Part shown: positions 43,981-52,512 of the stretch, piece by piece
Numbering within the stretch: the stretch's first letter is position 1
How the letters are laid out: every line of letters starts with the position of its first letter
From: Paenibacillus pinistramenti
GTDB taxonomy: Bacteria > Bacillota > Bacilli > Paenibacillales > Paenibacillaceae
Length of the DNA stretch: 64,000 nucleotides
Assembly (NCBI RefSeq): GCF_005869875.1
Contig: NZ_VAWG01000009.1
Location: forward strand, 88,943 to 152,942
Direction: 5' to 3'
Program-made: the position numbers and the translations under genes
The notes under the pieces: model-generated
Database searches by the model: none
Told to the model about the DNA's origin: nothing
What the model saw: the letters and a program-made list of their open reading frames with translations, nothing else

Positions 43981-45630
43981 TCAAGCTCTGATTCTATAAT
44001 TTTCGTATTTCACCTGACCGCCAATAATGGTGTAAAGAATGGAAATGTCTTTGATCTCCAGCGGATTAACCTTTAGCGGGTCTGCATCCAACACGGCGAA
44101 ATCCGCCCATTTTCCCACTTCAATGCTTCCTGATTCCCGCTCCTGAAAATTAAGTCTCGCTCCGTCAATCGTCATCGCCCTTAACGCCGAAAGAGCATCT
44201 ATTCTCTGTTCAGGCCCCAGTACCCGCCCTTCGCTGGTCATTCGATTCACGGCAGCCCAAATCAGGAACAGAGGCGAGATCGGCGTGACCGGGCAATCCG
44301 AATGAAGGGTAAGCAGGATATTCCGGCTTGCGGCGTCCCGGAGGGGACTGATTCTCTTCGCACGCTCCGGGCCAAGGAAGATCTGCTCGTGACGCTCTCC
44401 CCAGTAATACACATGATTAATGAAAAACGATCCCGCCACGCCCAGCCGAGCCATGCGATCCAAATCCTGGACTGTGGCCGTCTGGACATGCTCAATCCGG
44501 TGACGGTGATCCGGTCTGGGAAAGCGGGTTACCGCATATTCGTAAGCCTCAAGAATGGAACCAATCGCCCGGTCGCCGTTCCCGTGTGTGGCGATCCGAA
44601 ATCCGCGCTTGTGCAGATCGGCTGCTTCTTCATTAAAGGCCTTTTGATCATGAAATAGATCTCCATACAATTTTTCATCGCAAAAATAAGGTTCTCTTAA
44701 AGCGCCTGTTAACCCTTGAATCGACCCGTCCTGGAACATCTTCGCACTATCCAGGCGGGCCCTTCCATTGGAACGTTCCCTAATTTCTTCGTCTAAACGT
44801 TTGGCGTCATAACCGGCATATGCTCCGTTGTTCCCGAGCAGCCAGTGCATAATCATCAGCTGCATGCGCATAGGAATAACTCCTTGCTCAGATGCCTTCA
44901 GCATGACGGTTAACATGCCGGGGTCCGGAATGGCGGCATCCGTATTCGTTGTTATGCCTTGTGCGACGTATTCCTGTGCCGCCTCACCCAGCTGCTTGAT
45001 GAAAGCCTCTTCGCCGAGAGCCGGGATGACTGCATGTATAAGCCCCATTGCCGGATTCTCATACAGCACACCATTCAATTGTCCATCATCGTTTCGGCCG
45101 AAGTTTGCACTTCCTCCAGCTTTGTCGTCATGAATACCTGCAAGTTCCATCGCCTTTGAATTGGCTGCGCCGATATGCCCGCTGATATGTGTGATCATGA
45201 TCGGATGGTCTAGTGACGCTTGATCCAAATCAAAACGGGTTGGATGACGATGATCCTCCAGCAATGTATCATCGTATCCAAAGCCCTGAATCCATTGTCC
45301 TGCAGGCGTTACCCTTGCTTTCTCACCGATAGCGTTTATCAAATCGGCAATCCGTTTGTTTTTCGGACTCCCGCAATCAACGCTATCCTTGGTATAGCCG
45401 CACTGCAGAAGATGGTTGTGTGTCTCGATAAATCCCGGAATTAAGGTTGCTCCCTTCAGATTCAGGATTTCCGTCTGTGCAGTAATGTTGACCTCGCGGC
45501 GCGGCGGTTCCGGCTGACTCCAAATGCCGCTTATCCGGCCATCTGTGACTGCTACCGATCCTGCAATCCGGTTCGCACCGTCCAGCGTCAGCACGTTGGC
45601 ATACGTAATCAGCAAATCAATCGGTTTCAT
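43981..45630 (-). CDS. Metal-dependent amidohydrolase, YtcJ type
   Basis: 549 residues from MKPIDLLITYANVLTLDGA; AAGGGGG precedes the start, and the 14 upstream codons lack a site. Metal ligands: HNH in PGFIETHNHLLQCGY, carboxylated-Lys position region SAKMFQDGSIQGLTGA, His in RIATHGNGDRAIG and HRIEHVQ, and the final Asp in LHSDCPVTP. YtcJ-type enzymes hydrolyse amide bonds of small formamides or N-acyl amines. It could liberate the amine used by the aminotransferase. Confidence 0.94.
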   Translation of the reverse strand: MKPIDLLITYANVLTLDGANRIAGSVAVTDGRISGIWSQPEPPRREVNITAQTEILNLKGATLIPGFIETHNHLLQCGYTKDSVDCGSPKNKRIADLINAIGEKARVTPAGQWIQGFGYDDTLLEDHRHPTRFDLDQASLDHPIMITHISGHIGAANSKAMELAGIHDDKAGGSANFGRNDDGQLNGVLYENPAMGLIHAVIPALGEEAFIKQLGEAAQEYVAQGITTNTDAAIPDPGMLTVMLKASEQGVIPMRMQLMIMHWLLGNNGAYAGYDAKRLDEEIRERSNGRARLDSAKMFQDGSIQGLTGALREPYFCDEKLYGDLFHDQKAFNEEAADLHKRGFRIATHGNGDRAIGSILEAYEYAVTRFPRPDHRHRIEHVQTATVQDLDRMARLGVAGSFFINHVYYWGERHEQIFLGPERAKRISPLRDAASRNILLTLHSDCPVTPISPLFLIWAAVNRMTSEGRVLGPEQRIDALSALRAMTIDGARLNFQERESGSIEVGKWADFAVLDADPLKVNPLEIKDISILYTIIGGQVKYENYRIRA

Positions 45631-45674
45631 GAGACTGCCCCCTTCTCCCATTCCATTCATTTGTCCTATCATAG

Positions 45675-45689
45675 TGATGTCTTTACAAC
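45675..45689 (-). promoter_or_regulatory. Candidate GntR operator before the amidohydrolase gene
   Basis: TGATGTCTTTACAAC, one mismatch from 41770-41784, at the predicted transcription start downstream of the -10 at 45694-45699. Confidence 0.55.
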
Positions 45690-45693
45690 AGTA

Positions 45694-45744
45694 ATTATAA
45701 AAAATTGCGGTTCCCCGTCCGGTTATGTGTCATATAATCTGACA
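45694..45744 (-). promoter_or_regulatory. TnrA/GlnR box and -10 element before the amidohydrolase operon
   Basis: TGTCATATAATCTGACA (45728-45744) fits TGTNA-N7-TNACA exactly. TATAAT (45694-45699, minus strand) predicts a start near 45686, placing the box about 50 bp upstream. The box lies inside the 3' end of the TnrA-like coding sequence. Confidence 0.75.
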
Positions 45745-45991
45745 TTCTTTTTCGCTTCAGTTCATTCTTGATCTCCGTCGTTTTCGTTCCGTCTTCGAGC
45801 TGGTTGGCGATTTCCATTAAGACTTCCACATCGGCGAACGAGTACTTCCGGTTACCTGTCGATGAACGCTCTGGAAAAATCAGCCCCCGCTCCTCGTAAT
45901 AACGAATTTTCCGTGCGGACAATCCGGTCAATTCACATACGGTCCCAATTGCAATCACTTTCTTATCCTTGAAGCTTCCACTCCCAGTCAT
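45695..45991 (-). CDS. tnrA: TnrA/GlnR-like MerR-family nitrogen regulator
   Basis: 98 residues. KDKKVIAIGTVCELTGLSAR then KIRYYEERGLIFPERSSTGN and RKYSFADVEVLMEIANQLED closely follow B. subtilis TnrA. The C-terminal tail after NELKRKRM is short; TnrA uses this region to sense feedback-inhibited glutamine synthetase, so coupling may differ. GAGGTG precedes the ATG. A perfect box 47 bp upstream suggests autoregulation. It could alternatively be a GlnR paralogue, but no glnA is adjacent. Confidence 0.85.
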   Translation of the reverse strand: MTGSGSFKDKKVIAIGTVCELTGLSARKIRYYEERGLIFPERSSTGNRKYSFADVEVLMEIANQLEDGTKTTEIKNELKRKRMSDYMTHNRTGNRNFL

Positions 45992-46037
45992 AAGTAAACA
46001 CCTCTTTAGGAGAAATGTGAAATAATCCGATTTTTAA

Positions 46038-46054
46038 TGTCACTTATTATTACA
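46038..46054 (-). promoter_or_regulatory. TnrA/GlnR box before the TnrA-like gene
   Basis: TGTCACTTATTATTACA fits TGTNA-N7-TNACA exactly. It lies 47 bp upstream of the start codon; the promoter itself is not clear, so activation versus repression cannot be told. Confidence 0.65.
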
Positions 46055-46196
46055 TGGCAGTATTTAGGTTGTATAGAGATAAAACTTTTTTAAGTGATTC
46101 AAAAAAAATAAAATGGATGTTTTCTAGGGCGTGTATGCAAACTATAAACTCCTTGTATTGGGGTGATCGTTTGAAAGATAAGACGATACTAAATGC

Positions 46197-46237
46197 AAAA
46201 GCTTCTCTCGAGTTGAATCTCGGGAGAAGCTTTTTAA
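46197..46237 (+). terminator. Strong intrinsic terminator
   Basis: AAAAGCTTCTC-TCGAG/CTCGG-GAGAAGCTTTT stem with a 6-nt loop and T run. No coding gene clearly ends here on the plus strand, so it may end a small RNA or a lost gene. Part of the stretch before it (46124-46143) matches the inverted-repeat end near 10900. Confidence 0.7.
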
Positions 46238-46324
46238 TATTTTACAAATATATGTTTTAATTCCATCTGATAGGTTTAATATCTTGCTGTCGTCCGACCA
46301 ATATATTAAATTTATGGAGGAATT

Positions 46325-47422
46325 ATGAAGAAATTCAAGCCATATCTTTAGTTGTGTTGCTCTTTTTGGTGTGTGGTTCTTATACTTACACAGGTTCTGT
46401 ATCAGCGGCTTCCGAACAAGAAAAGGAATATAACTTGGATGAAATGGGGATTGACGCTATTCAACTTGGAGAAATCAGGGAGTTTATCAATCAGCCAGGC
46501 AATACGATTATTTTTAAAGGCAGTGAGATTGATAAATTGTCTTTATACAGACATCTATTTGAACCGCTAAATATTCCCCTGTTTCTTGAAAATGAAGGAT
46601 TTTCAGAGGTTCATCCGGACGCACAACTTAGCCAGGACAGCAGCTCAGCGGAAGGGGAGCCTAGTATTGTTATTCCAACAAAAACGACACTTATTGCGGT
46701 TTACAATGCAAATGGGAAAATAACTGTTCTGCAAAATGACGAGCCTATCAGCCAAACACAAGCGGCTAAGGCAAAAACATCGGCGACAACAAATACTGAA
46801 AGCTCATCGATAGAGGCTTTTAGAACGGACATGGACGAAACATTTAATAATAATAAAATAAGCGTATTTGCTGCTTCAACAGAAACGCAAGGGGATTTGA
46901 TGACCACCATTCGTAAACAGTTTTCAGTCAACGGTACTTATACGCCGCCTGGATCCTCTTCCAAGACTTATGTGGCTGGCAAAGCGACTACAGATTATTT
47001 AATCTACAGGATACAAATCTAATATTAGAACCAACTCGAGTACAAATAAGCTGATTAACTGGTCTCCTTCAACTACGAGTCTTGATTTTGATTCTAATCA
47101 AAGGCAGTTTCAAGTTGGCATATCTGCAGCAGCTCAAGGTATTTCAGTATCCTTTAACTATACATGGCAAGGCAGCTCTTCTGTCAAACTACAGGGAACG
47201 GGAGATAAGAACACCGGTTTGACAACTTCCTTTGTTTACAAAAATGGTTCCTCTATCGCTGGAAGCAGCTTTACATTTGGTCATGGAGCGCTTATCAGTA
47301 CAACAAATAAAGTGCTGTCCTTCTCTTCCAGCCATCAATTCAGAAATGAGAACATGTACCAAAATCCTGGAACATATACCTGGTATTCTACCACGGCAAC
47401 CAATTTGTCCTATGCAGGATAA
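46325..47422 (+). pseudogene. Secreted protein gene broken by two frameshifts
   Basis: GGAGGAATT precedes ATG at 46325 (MKKFKPYL, then stop). One base off, the frame gives a signal peptide (SLVVLLFLVCGSYTYTGSVS, cleavage after VSAA) and about 200 residues to 47022, including NEPISQTQ-type linker sequence. A second shift near 47005 leads to GYKSNIRTNSSTNKLINWSP and a Ser/Thr-rich beta domain ending in TATNLSYAG at 47422. No family recognised. Two independent shifts make it inactive unless sequence errors are involved. Confidence 0.6.
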
Positions 47423-47456
47423 TTGAAGAATATAATTAAATTATACTTCGGACGAA

Positions 47457-47702
47457 ATGAGTGACGATATGAAGAAGCTACTACTTGGCTGCACCCTAAT
47501 CCTGTCGAGTGTCATGATCGGATGCACGGGCTTTCTGATTTCAGCTTTACGCTCAGTGCAAATTGCCGCGGACAGCATTACGCTTCCTGTTTCCTTTAAA
47601 TACAGTATCTTTAATCTGAATTTCTTCTGGTTTCTGATTCCTCTTCTTCTGCTGATTGCGGGTATTTATTTCGTTTATACTGCTGCCGGGGAAGATGAAT
47701 AA
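47457..47702 (+). CDS. Small membrane protein
   Basis: 81 residues with two hydrophobic helices (LLLGCTLILSSVMIGCTGFL and FFWFLIPLLLLIAGIYFVYT). The true start may be 47469 (MKKLLLG). A strong terminator follows. It sits 35 bp after the broken secreted gene in the same direction. Function unknown. Confidence 0.7.
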   Translation: MSDDMKKLLLGCTLILSSVMIGCTGFLISALRSVQIAADSITLPVSFKYSIFNLNFFWFLIPLLLLIAGIYFVYTAAGEDE

Positions 47703-47730
47703 CTCCCTTTAGGCTTTTGGCACCAAGGGT

Positions 47731-47774
47731 AGAGGCTGCTCATGAGTTTGAAATCATGAGCAGCCTCTTTTTTT
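47731..47774 (+). terminator. Intrinsic terminator
   Basis: 15-bp perfect stem AGAGGCTGCTCATGA/TCATGAGCAGCCTCT followed by seven T residues, after the small membrane protein. Confidence 0.92.
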
Positions 47775-47874
47775 GCTTCTGTACATTTGCAAGACATCAC
47801 AGCTAATCACTTTTCTGGAAGCGCATAGAGTTTGTACATTTGTGTTTGGCATCAATAATCAAGGGGGAATCAAA

Positions 47875-48108
47875 ATGGAATTAGTACAAAAAATCAGTTT
47901 CTTAATATTCTCTCTGTGTTGGATGAGCGGCGTGGCTGGCGGCGTTTCGTTATTTCCGATTGGCGTTCTGAACAATTTATGGGAAACCCGCATCCCTTGC
48001 CCCACAAGGCATCCGAGCCATTTCCGAGGGAAAATCGGGATAATAACTCGTGTCTTCTCATGTCAGCTATCGGGCCGAAAAACTGGAGAGGAACTGGAGC
48101 AATTGTGA
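47875..48108 (+). CDS. Hypothetical small protein with N-terminal helix
   Basis: 77 residues; GGGGG is 7 nt before the ATG. Residues 5-35 are hydrophobic (ISFLIFSLCWMSGVAGGVSL), the rest is polar and of low coding character. Included because of the ribosome site; it may be a remnant. Confidence 0.4.
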   Translation: MELVQKISFLIFSLCWMSGVAGGVSLFPIGVLNNLWETRIPCPTRHPSHFRGKIGIITRVFSCQLSGRKTGEELEQL

Positions 48109-48322
48109 ACGAAACAGAATAAAATTGGTGTTCAGATGGGCAGGTTTAAAGACAGGGGAAAGGCTGGGATCAGGGTCATGAATGCCTGGAATTAGAGCCC
48201 GGGTAAAAGCCTGAGAAAAGCCCTTCCACATCCCCTAAACCCTTGATCTGCCTGAAATTCCGCTTGAGTAAATATTCGGGATGCATCAGAGAAATGCTGT
48301 TTTTGTTCGCCGCAGATGAAGA
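48109..48322 (+). other. Intergenic region, no gene seen
   Basis: No ribosome site with a plausible frame and no repeat was noticed. Confidence 0.4.
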
Positions 48323-48371
48323 GAAAAAAGACTGAGAAATGCTGGGGAATTACCCTTGCATTTTTCAGTCT
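48323..48371 (-). terminator. Terminator of the TrmH-type gene
   Basis: Minus-strand stem GACTGAAAAATGC/GCATTTCTCAGTC (one mismatch) followed by TTTTTT. Confidence 0.82.
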
Positions 48372-48437
48372 TTCGTCATTTTGAGCAGCTTATATTTAAT
48401 TCAGAGATAGTTCATTTATCATCAGCACAATTCTAGG

Positions 48438-49229
48438 CTACCTGAAATCCCGCTGCCGCGAAGCCTCAAACAGCAGCACCGAAGCCGCCATCGCCACGTT
48501 CAGCGACTCGGCCGAGCCCTTCATCGGGATAATGACCGCATCATCCAGCAGCTCCAGCGTGTCCTTGGACAGGCCCGCGCCTTCGCTCCCGAACACCAGC
48601 CATCTTGGCCCGGTAAAATCATATTCATAGCAGCTGCGCGCCGACTGAAGGCTGGTTCCCGCGATGCGGATCCCCCGCTCTTTTGCCTTCGGCAGCAGCT
48701 CCTTCAAATCTCCCTCCACAATAGGCAGGTGAAAAAGCGAGCCCATCGTCGACCGGATCGCCTTCGGGCCGTACACGTCCGCGCTGCCGCGGCCGATGAC
48801 CACGCCGTCCGCGCCTACAGCATCGGCGCTGCGGATGATCGTGCCGACGTTCCCGGGATCCTGCACGCCGTCAAGCACCACAACCAGGCTGTCCTTCCGC
48901 TCGAACAGCTTGTCCACCCCCGCCTTCTCCTTGCGGATTACGGCAAATACAGGCTGCGGCGTTTTGGTATCCGTACATTTGGCTAGTACCGCCTCCGAAA
49001 CGCCGATCCACTCGACGCCAAGCGAATCGGCCGCCGCACGGGCCAGCTCGGAAGGAATCCCGCGCTCAAGCGAGAAAGCGACGCATTCGATATCCGCTTT
49101 GGCCGTCAGCGCCTCCTGCACCAGATGAATCCCTTCCACGATAAATTTGCGGTGCTTATCGCGGTGCTTCTTCTCCAGCAGCGAACTCCATTCCTTGACC
49201 CTGCTGTTTTGCGTTGATTCGATTTGCAT
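48438..49229 (-). CDS. TrmH/SpoU-family RNA 2'-O-methyltransferase (YsgA type)
   Basis: 263 residues. N-terminal substrate-binding domain (NSRVKEWSSLLEKKHRDKHR KFIVEGIHLV) and a SPOUT knot: VVVLDGVQDPGNVGTIIRSA (motif 1), WLVFGSEGAGLS (motif 2) and IPMKGSAESLNVAMAASVLL (motif 3). It methylates a ribose in rRNA or tRNA. The neighbouring sspI gene is also beside ysgA in B. subtilis, which supports the YsgA assignment. Confidence 0.93.
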   Translation of the reverse strand: MQIESTQNSRVKEWSSLLEKKHRDKHRKFIVEGIHLVQEALTAKADIECVAFSLERGIPSELARAAADSLGVEWIGVSEAVLAKCTDTKTPQPVFAVIRKEKAGVDKLFERKDSLVVVLDGVQDPGNVGTIIRSADAVGADGVVIGRGSADVYGPKAIRSTMGSLFHLPIVEGDLKELLPKAKERGIRIAGTSLQSARSCYEYDFTGPRWLVFGSEGAGLSKDTLELLDDAVIIPMKGSAESLNVAMAASVLLFEASRQRDFR

Positions 49230-49280
49230 AACTCACTCACGGCTCCTGCTCACAAAATGTAACGATTGCTTATCGCCCGG

Positions 49281-49955
49281 TCAATTCCGCTGCGTCACTG
49301 CCATTTCCAGCTTCATCAAATCTTCCTTGTGGCCGACAACAATCAGGATATCCTCACTGCCCAAACGTTCATGGGCATCCGGAGAAATGTCCATCTTGCT
49401 GCCGCCCTCCTTCTTGATGGCCATGACGTTGCAGCGGTATTTGGCGCGGACATTCAGCTCAATCAGATTTTTCCCGACCATGGAAGGGGTGGCGCGCAGC
49501 TCGAGAAGGCTGTATTCGTCCGAGATTTCTATGTAATCAATGATATTCGGCGACGTAAGGTGGTGAGCCACCCGAAGGCCCATATCCCTTTCCGGATGGA
49601 TGACCTTGTCCGCACCGATCTTTTGAAGCACTTTCCCGTGCAGCTCGTTCTGCGCCTTGGCTACGATAATTGGACCTCCCAGATCCTTTAGAATCAGGGT
49701 AGTCAAAATGCTGGCCTGAATATCCTCGCCAATCGCCACCACGACCACATCAAAATTCCGGATGCCAAGCGCGCGCAGCGCTTCTTCATCCGTCGAATCT
49801 GCTGAGACCGCATGCGTAACGATATTGGATACCGCCTGGGTCCGGCTTTCATTTGCATCAATGGCAAGCACGTCAAACCCCATCTGGCTAAGTGATTTTG
49901 CTATGCTAAAACCAAACCGTCCCATTCCAATGACGGCAAACTGTTTCTTTGACAT
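49281..49955 (-). CDS. Potassium-uptake regulatory subunit, KtrA/KtrC type
   Basis: 224 residues. RCK/TrkA-N domain with nucleotide loop IGMGRFGFSIAKSL and acidic DANESRTQAV, then a TrkA-C ligand domain (ISDEYSLLELRATPSMVGKN). It gates a KtrB/KtrD membrane channel in response to ATP/ADP and c-di-AMP. No membrane subunit lies in the window, as usual for KtrC. Confidence 0.92.
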   Translation of the reverse strand: MSKKQFAVIGMGRFGFSIAKSLSQMGFDVLAIDANESRTQAVSNIVTHAVSADSTDEEALRALGIRNFDVVVVAIGEDIQASILTTLILKDLGGPIIVAKAQNELHGKVLQKIGADKVIHPERDMGLRVAHHLTSPNIIDYIEISDEYSLLELRATPSMVGKNLIELNVRAKYRCNVMAIKKEGGSKMDISPDAHERLGSEDILIVVGHKEDLMKLEMAVTQRN

Positions 49956-50201
49956 CTTCTCACCCGCAGTTCATATGACATTCAGCTTAGTATAACATAA
50001 CCCGTTTATTACTTGAATTACAGCGGCCCTTAAGGGGCACATTATAACCGCTGCCCTGATCCCTTGGTCCAGACAAAGCGACCACCCCCGCTTTCTGCCG
50101 GAGAAGGAAGAGCAGGCCAGCCAACCAGTTGCCTAAGCTTAGCTTACCCCAATAAGCGACAGCTGAAAGCTTTACTTCGAACCATGAGGAGGAATTACAT
50201 C

Positions 50202-50429
50202 ATGGCTATTATGATGAGCTTGAGGGAAGCGGTCATTCACAAGATGAACGGCAATAATCTTGATGGCCTGAAGAGTATGATTGACGGATCCGTCGACGCC
50301 CAGGAAGCGGCTCTGCCCGGTCTTGGCGTAGCTTTCGAGCTGATCTGGAAAAATATCGACTCGGCCAAACAAGATGAACTTGTCGCCGTTTTGGACAGCG
50401 CGTTAAAAGCTTCTTCCAAATCGAAGTAA
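50202..50429 (+). CDS. sspI: Small acid-soluble spore protein SspI
   Basis: 75 residues from MAIMMSLREAVIHKMNGNN; AGGAGG is 9 nt upstream. The family core LPGLGVAFELIWKNIDSAKQ is clear. Minor SASP made in the forespore; it marks the organism as an endospore former. The frame is open upstream to 50064, but without a ribosome site. Confidence 0.95.
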   Translation: MAIMMSLREAVIHKMNGNNLDGLKSMIDGSVDAQEAALPGLGVAFELIWKNIDSAKQDELVAVLDSALKASSKSK

Positions 50430-50434
50430 CAAAC

Positions 50435-50478
50435 AAAATCCCTCATCCGGCCTTAAACCGGGTTGAGGGATTTGTTGT
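50435..50478 (+). terminator. Terminator after sspI
   Basis: AAATCCCTCATCCGG/CCGGGTTGAGGGATTT stem and T-rich tail (GTTGTTTTTTG). Confidence 0.85.
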
Positions 50479-50574
50479 TTTTTGTTCGTTTATCCTTGCC
50501 GTTATCTTTGACCACTGTATTTTGTCCACTGTTTTTTTATCCGCTGTTTTTTATCCACTGTTTTTTATCCACTG

Positions 50575-52158
50575 TTACGGCGCCACTTCCAGGAATTTCG
50601 CTTCCGGGAATTTCTCCATCGCCGTCCGCATGGCGTATTCATTTTCAAAGAGCACAACATCATTGCCCTTCTTATCCTTCACCAGCACCGAGTTAATGCG
50701 GAACTTGGATGCGTCAATTTTATCGGCAATAATCCACCGTGCGAACTGGTAAGGCATCCGCTGGAGCTGCACATCGACTCCATACTCGCCCTTCATCCGG
50801 TACTCAAACACCTCGAACTGGAGCTGTCCGACTACACCGAGCAGAATATCGTCAAAGCTTACTGTACGAAAAACCTGAATCATGCCTTCCTCCGTCAGCT
50901 GATCAATTCCTTTCTGGAACTGCTTCGACTTCAGGGCATTTTTGATGCTGACCTTGGCGAAGATTTCCGGGGAGAACGTCGGCAGTTCATCGAATACGAT
51001 TTCGCTCTTCTCGCTCAAAGAATCTCCGATCCGGAAGATTCCCGGGTCAAACAGACCGATAATATCGCCCGGGTACGCGACATCCACAATATCCCGGTCC
51101 TGGGCCAGGAACTGCTGCGGCTGGGACAGCTTGATGTCTTTGCCGGCCCGCACATGCTTGACGCTCATGCCTCGTTCAAATTTGCCGGATACGATGCGCA
51201 GGAAAGCGATGCGGTCCCGGTGAGCCGGATTCATGTTCGCCTGAATTTTAAAAATATATCCGCTGAACTTCTCGTCCGTCGGCTCGACCAGTCCGGCCGT
51301 GCTCTTGCGCGGTTCCGGCTTAGGCGCAAGCTCCAGGAAGTTCTCCAGGAAGGTCTGCACACCGAAGTTGTTGACCGCACTGCCGAAGAAGACCGGCGTC
51401 AGCTCGCCGCGCATGACTTTTTCATAATCAAACGGATCGCCCGCTACATCAAGCAGCTCCAGATCCTGGCACAGCTGATTGTGCAGATACTCTCCCGCAA
51501 GCTCGCCGATAACCGGGTCCTCGTAGCTATCCACCTTCTTGACCTGAATCGTAGAGTGATCGTCACCCTGGAACAATTCCACCTGATTCTTCATACGGTC
51601 GTATACGCCGGATAATTCGCGGCCCATTCCAATCGGCCAGTTCATTGGCACAGAGCGGATGCCCAGAACGTTCTCCAGCTCCTCCATCAGGTCAAACGGG
51701 CTGCGGCCTTCACGGTCGAGCTTGTTGATAAAGGTAAAGATCGGAATGCCGCGCTTCGCGCACACCTGGAACAGCTTGATCGTCTGCGGCTCGACGCCCT
51801 TCGCAACGTCAATCAGCATGACTGCGCTGTCCGCTGCCGTCAAAGTCCGGTAGGTATCTTCACTGAAGTCCTGGTGGCCCGGTGTATCCAGAATATTGAT
51901 TCGATGTCCTTTATAATCAAACTGCATGACCGAGGAAGTAACGGAAATTCCCCGCTGCTTCTCGATTTCCATCCAGTCGCTTGTCGCATGCTTGCTGGCT
52001 TTTCTGGCCTTAACGGAACCGGCAAGACGGATGGCGCCGCCGAACAGCAGCAGTTTTTCGGTAAGGGTCGTTTTACCCGCGTCGGGGTGAGAGATGATCG
52101 CAAACGTCCGGCGTTTGTCAACCTCTTGCTGCAGCTCCTGATCCAAAGCTTTGTTCAT
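50575..52158 (-). CDS. prfC: Peptide chain release factor 3
   Basis: 527 residues from MNKALDQELQQEVDKRRTFA; the 22 codons above lack conservation. G domain: AIISHPDAGKTTLTEKLLLF (G1), RGISVTSSVMQF (G2), DTPGHQDFSEDTYRTL (G3), NKLDREGRSP (G4). The RF3-specific C-terminal domains carry GVVGQLQFEVFEYRMKGEYG. It recycles RF1/RF2 after termination. Confidence 0.96.
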   Translation of the reverse strand: MNKALDQELQQEVDKRRTFAIISHPDAGKTTLTEKLLLFGGAIRLAGSVKARKASKHATSDWMEIEKQRGISVTSSVMQFDYKGHRINILDTPGHQDFSEDTYRTLTAADSAVMLIDVAKGVEPQTIKLFQVCAKRGIPIFTFINKLDREGRSPFDLMEELENVLGIRSVPMNWPIGMGRELSGVYDRMKNQVELFQGDDHSTIQVKKVDSYEDPVIGELAGEYLHNQLCQDLELLDVAGDPFDYEKVMRGELTPVFFGSAVNNFGVQTFLENFLELAPKPEPRKSTAGLVEPTDEKFSGYIFKIQANMNPAHRDRIAFLRIVSGKFERGMSVKHVRAGKDIKLSQPQQFLAQDRDIVDVAYPGDIIGLFDPGIFRIGDSLSEKSEIVFDELPTFSPEIFAKVSIKNALKSKQFQKGIDQLTEEGMIQVFRTVSFDDILLGVVGQLQFEVFEYRMKGEYGVDVQLQRMPYQFARWIIADKIDASKFRINSVLVKDKKGNDVVLFENEYAMRTAMEKFPEAKFLEVAP

Positions 52159-52512
52159 TTCTTCACTGTTCCCTTCATTCCATAAATAGTGCGCACGCAA
52201 ACGGATCAATTTCACCAACACCATCTCTTAATGAAATTGATGCACATATGCACATATTGTACCATACTTCGAGGTTGACAAGTAGACAACGTTTATAAGC
52301 CGCCAAGCCGTTACGCCCAAATCATCCGGATATAGATTGCATAAGCATATGCTCGTGTTGACTGCGCCGGAGCCTTCTCATTTGCGCAAAACATCCCCAT
52401 ACGATTAACGTATGAGGATGCTTCCATAAGGGTTATTGATCAGCCTGCAGCTTCATCAGCCTTGTTTCAGGGCTTGCTCCAGAACTTGCTCCAGAACTTG
52501 CTCCAGGGCTTC
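52159..52512 (-). other. Intergenic region between prfC and zwf
   Basis: Contains a stem CATCCCCATACG/CGTATGAGGATG (52392-52403 with 52409-52420) that on the minus strand is followed by TTTT, probably the zwf terminator. Three tandem 12-bp units (TTGCTCCAGAAC, 52474-52509) lie at the very end of zwf. No gene seen. Confidence 0.6.

Noticed and set aside
46054..46260. A 68-codon plus-strand frame after the TnrA-like gene
   Set aside because: It runs through a strong intrinsic terminator and has no ribosome site.
52474..52509. Three 12-bp tandem units before the zwf stop as a regulatory array
   Set aside because: They lie at and just after the 3' end of the gene, are only three units, and a separate terminator hairpin follows; a simple slippage product is more likely.
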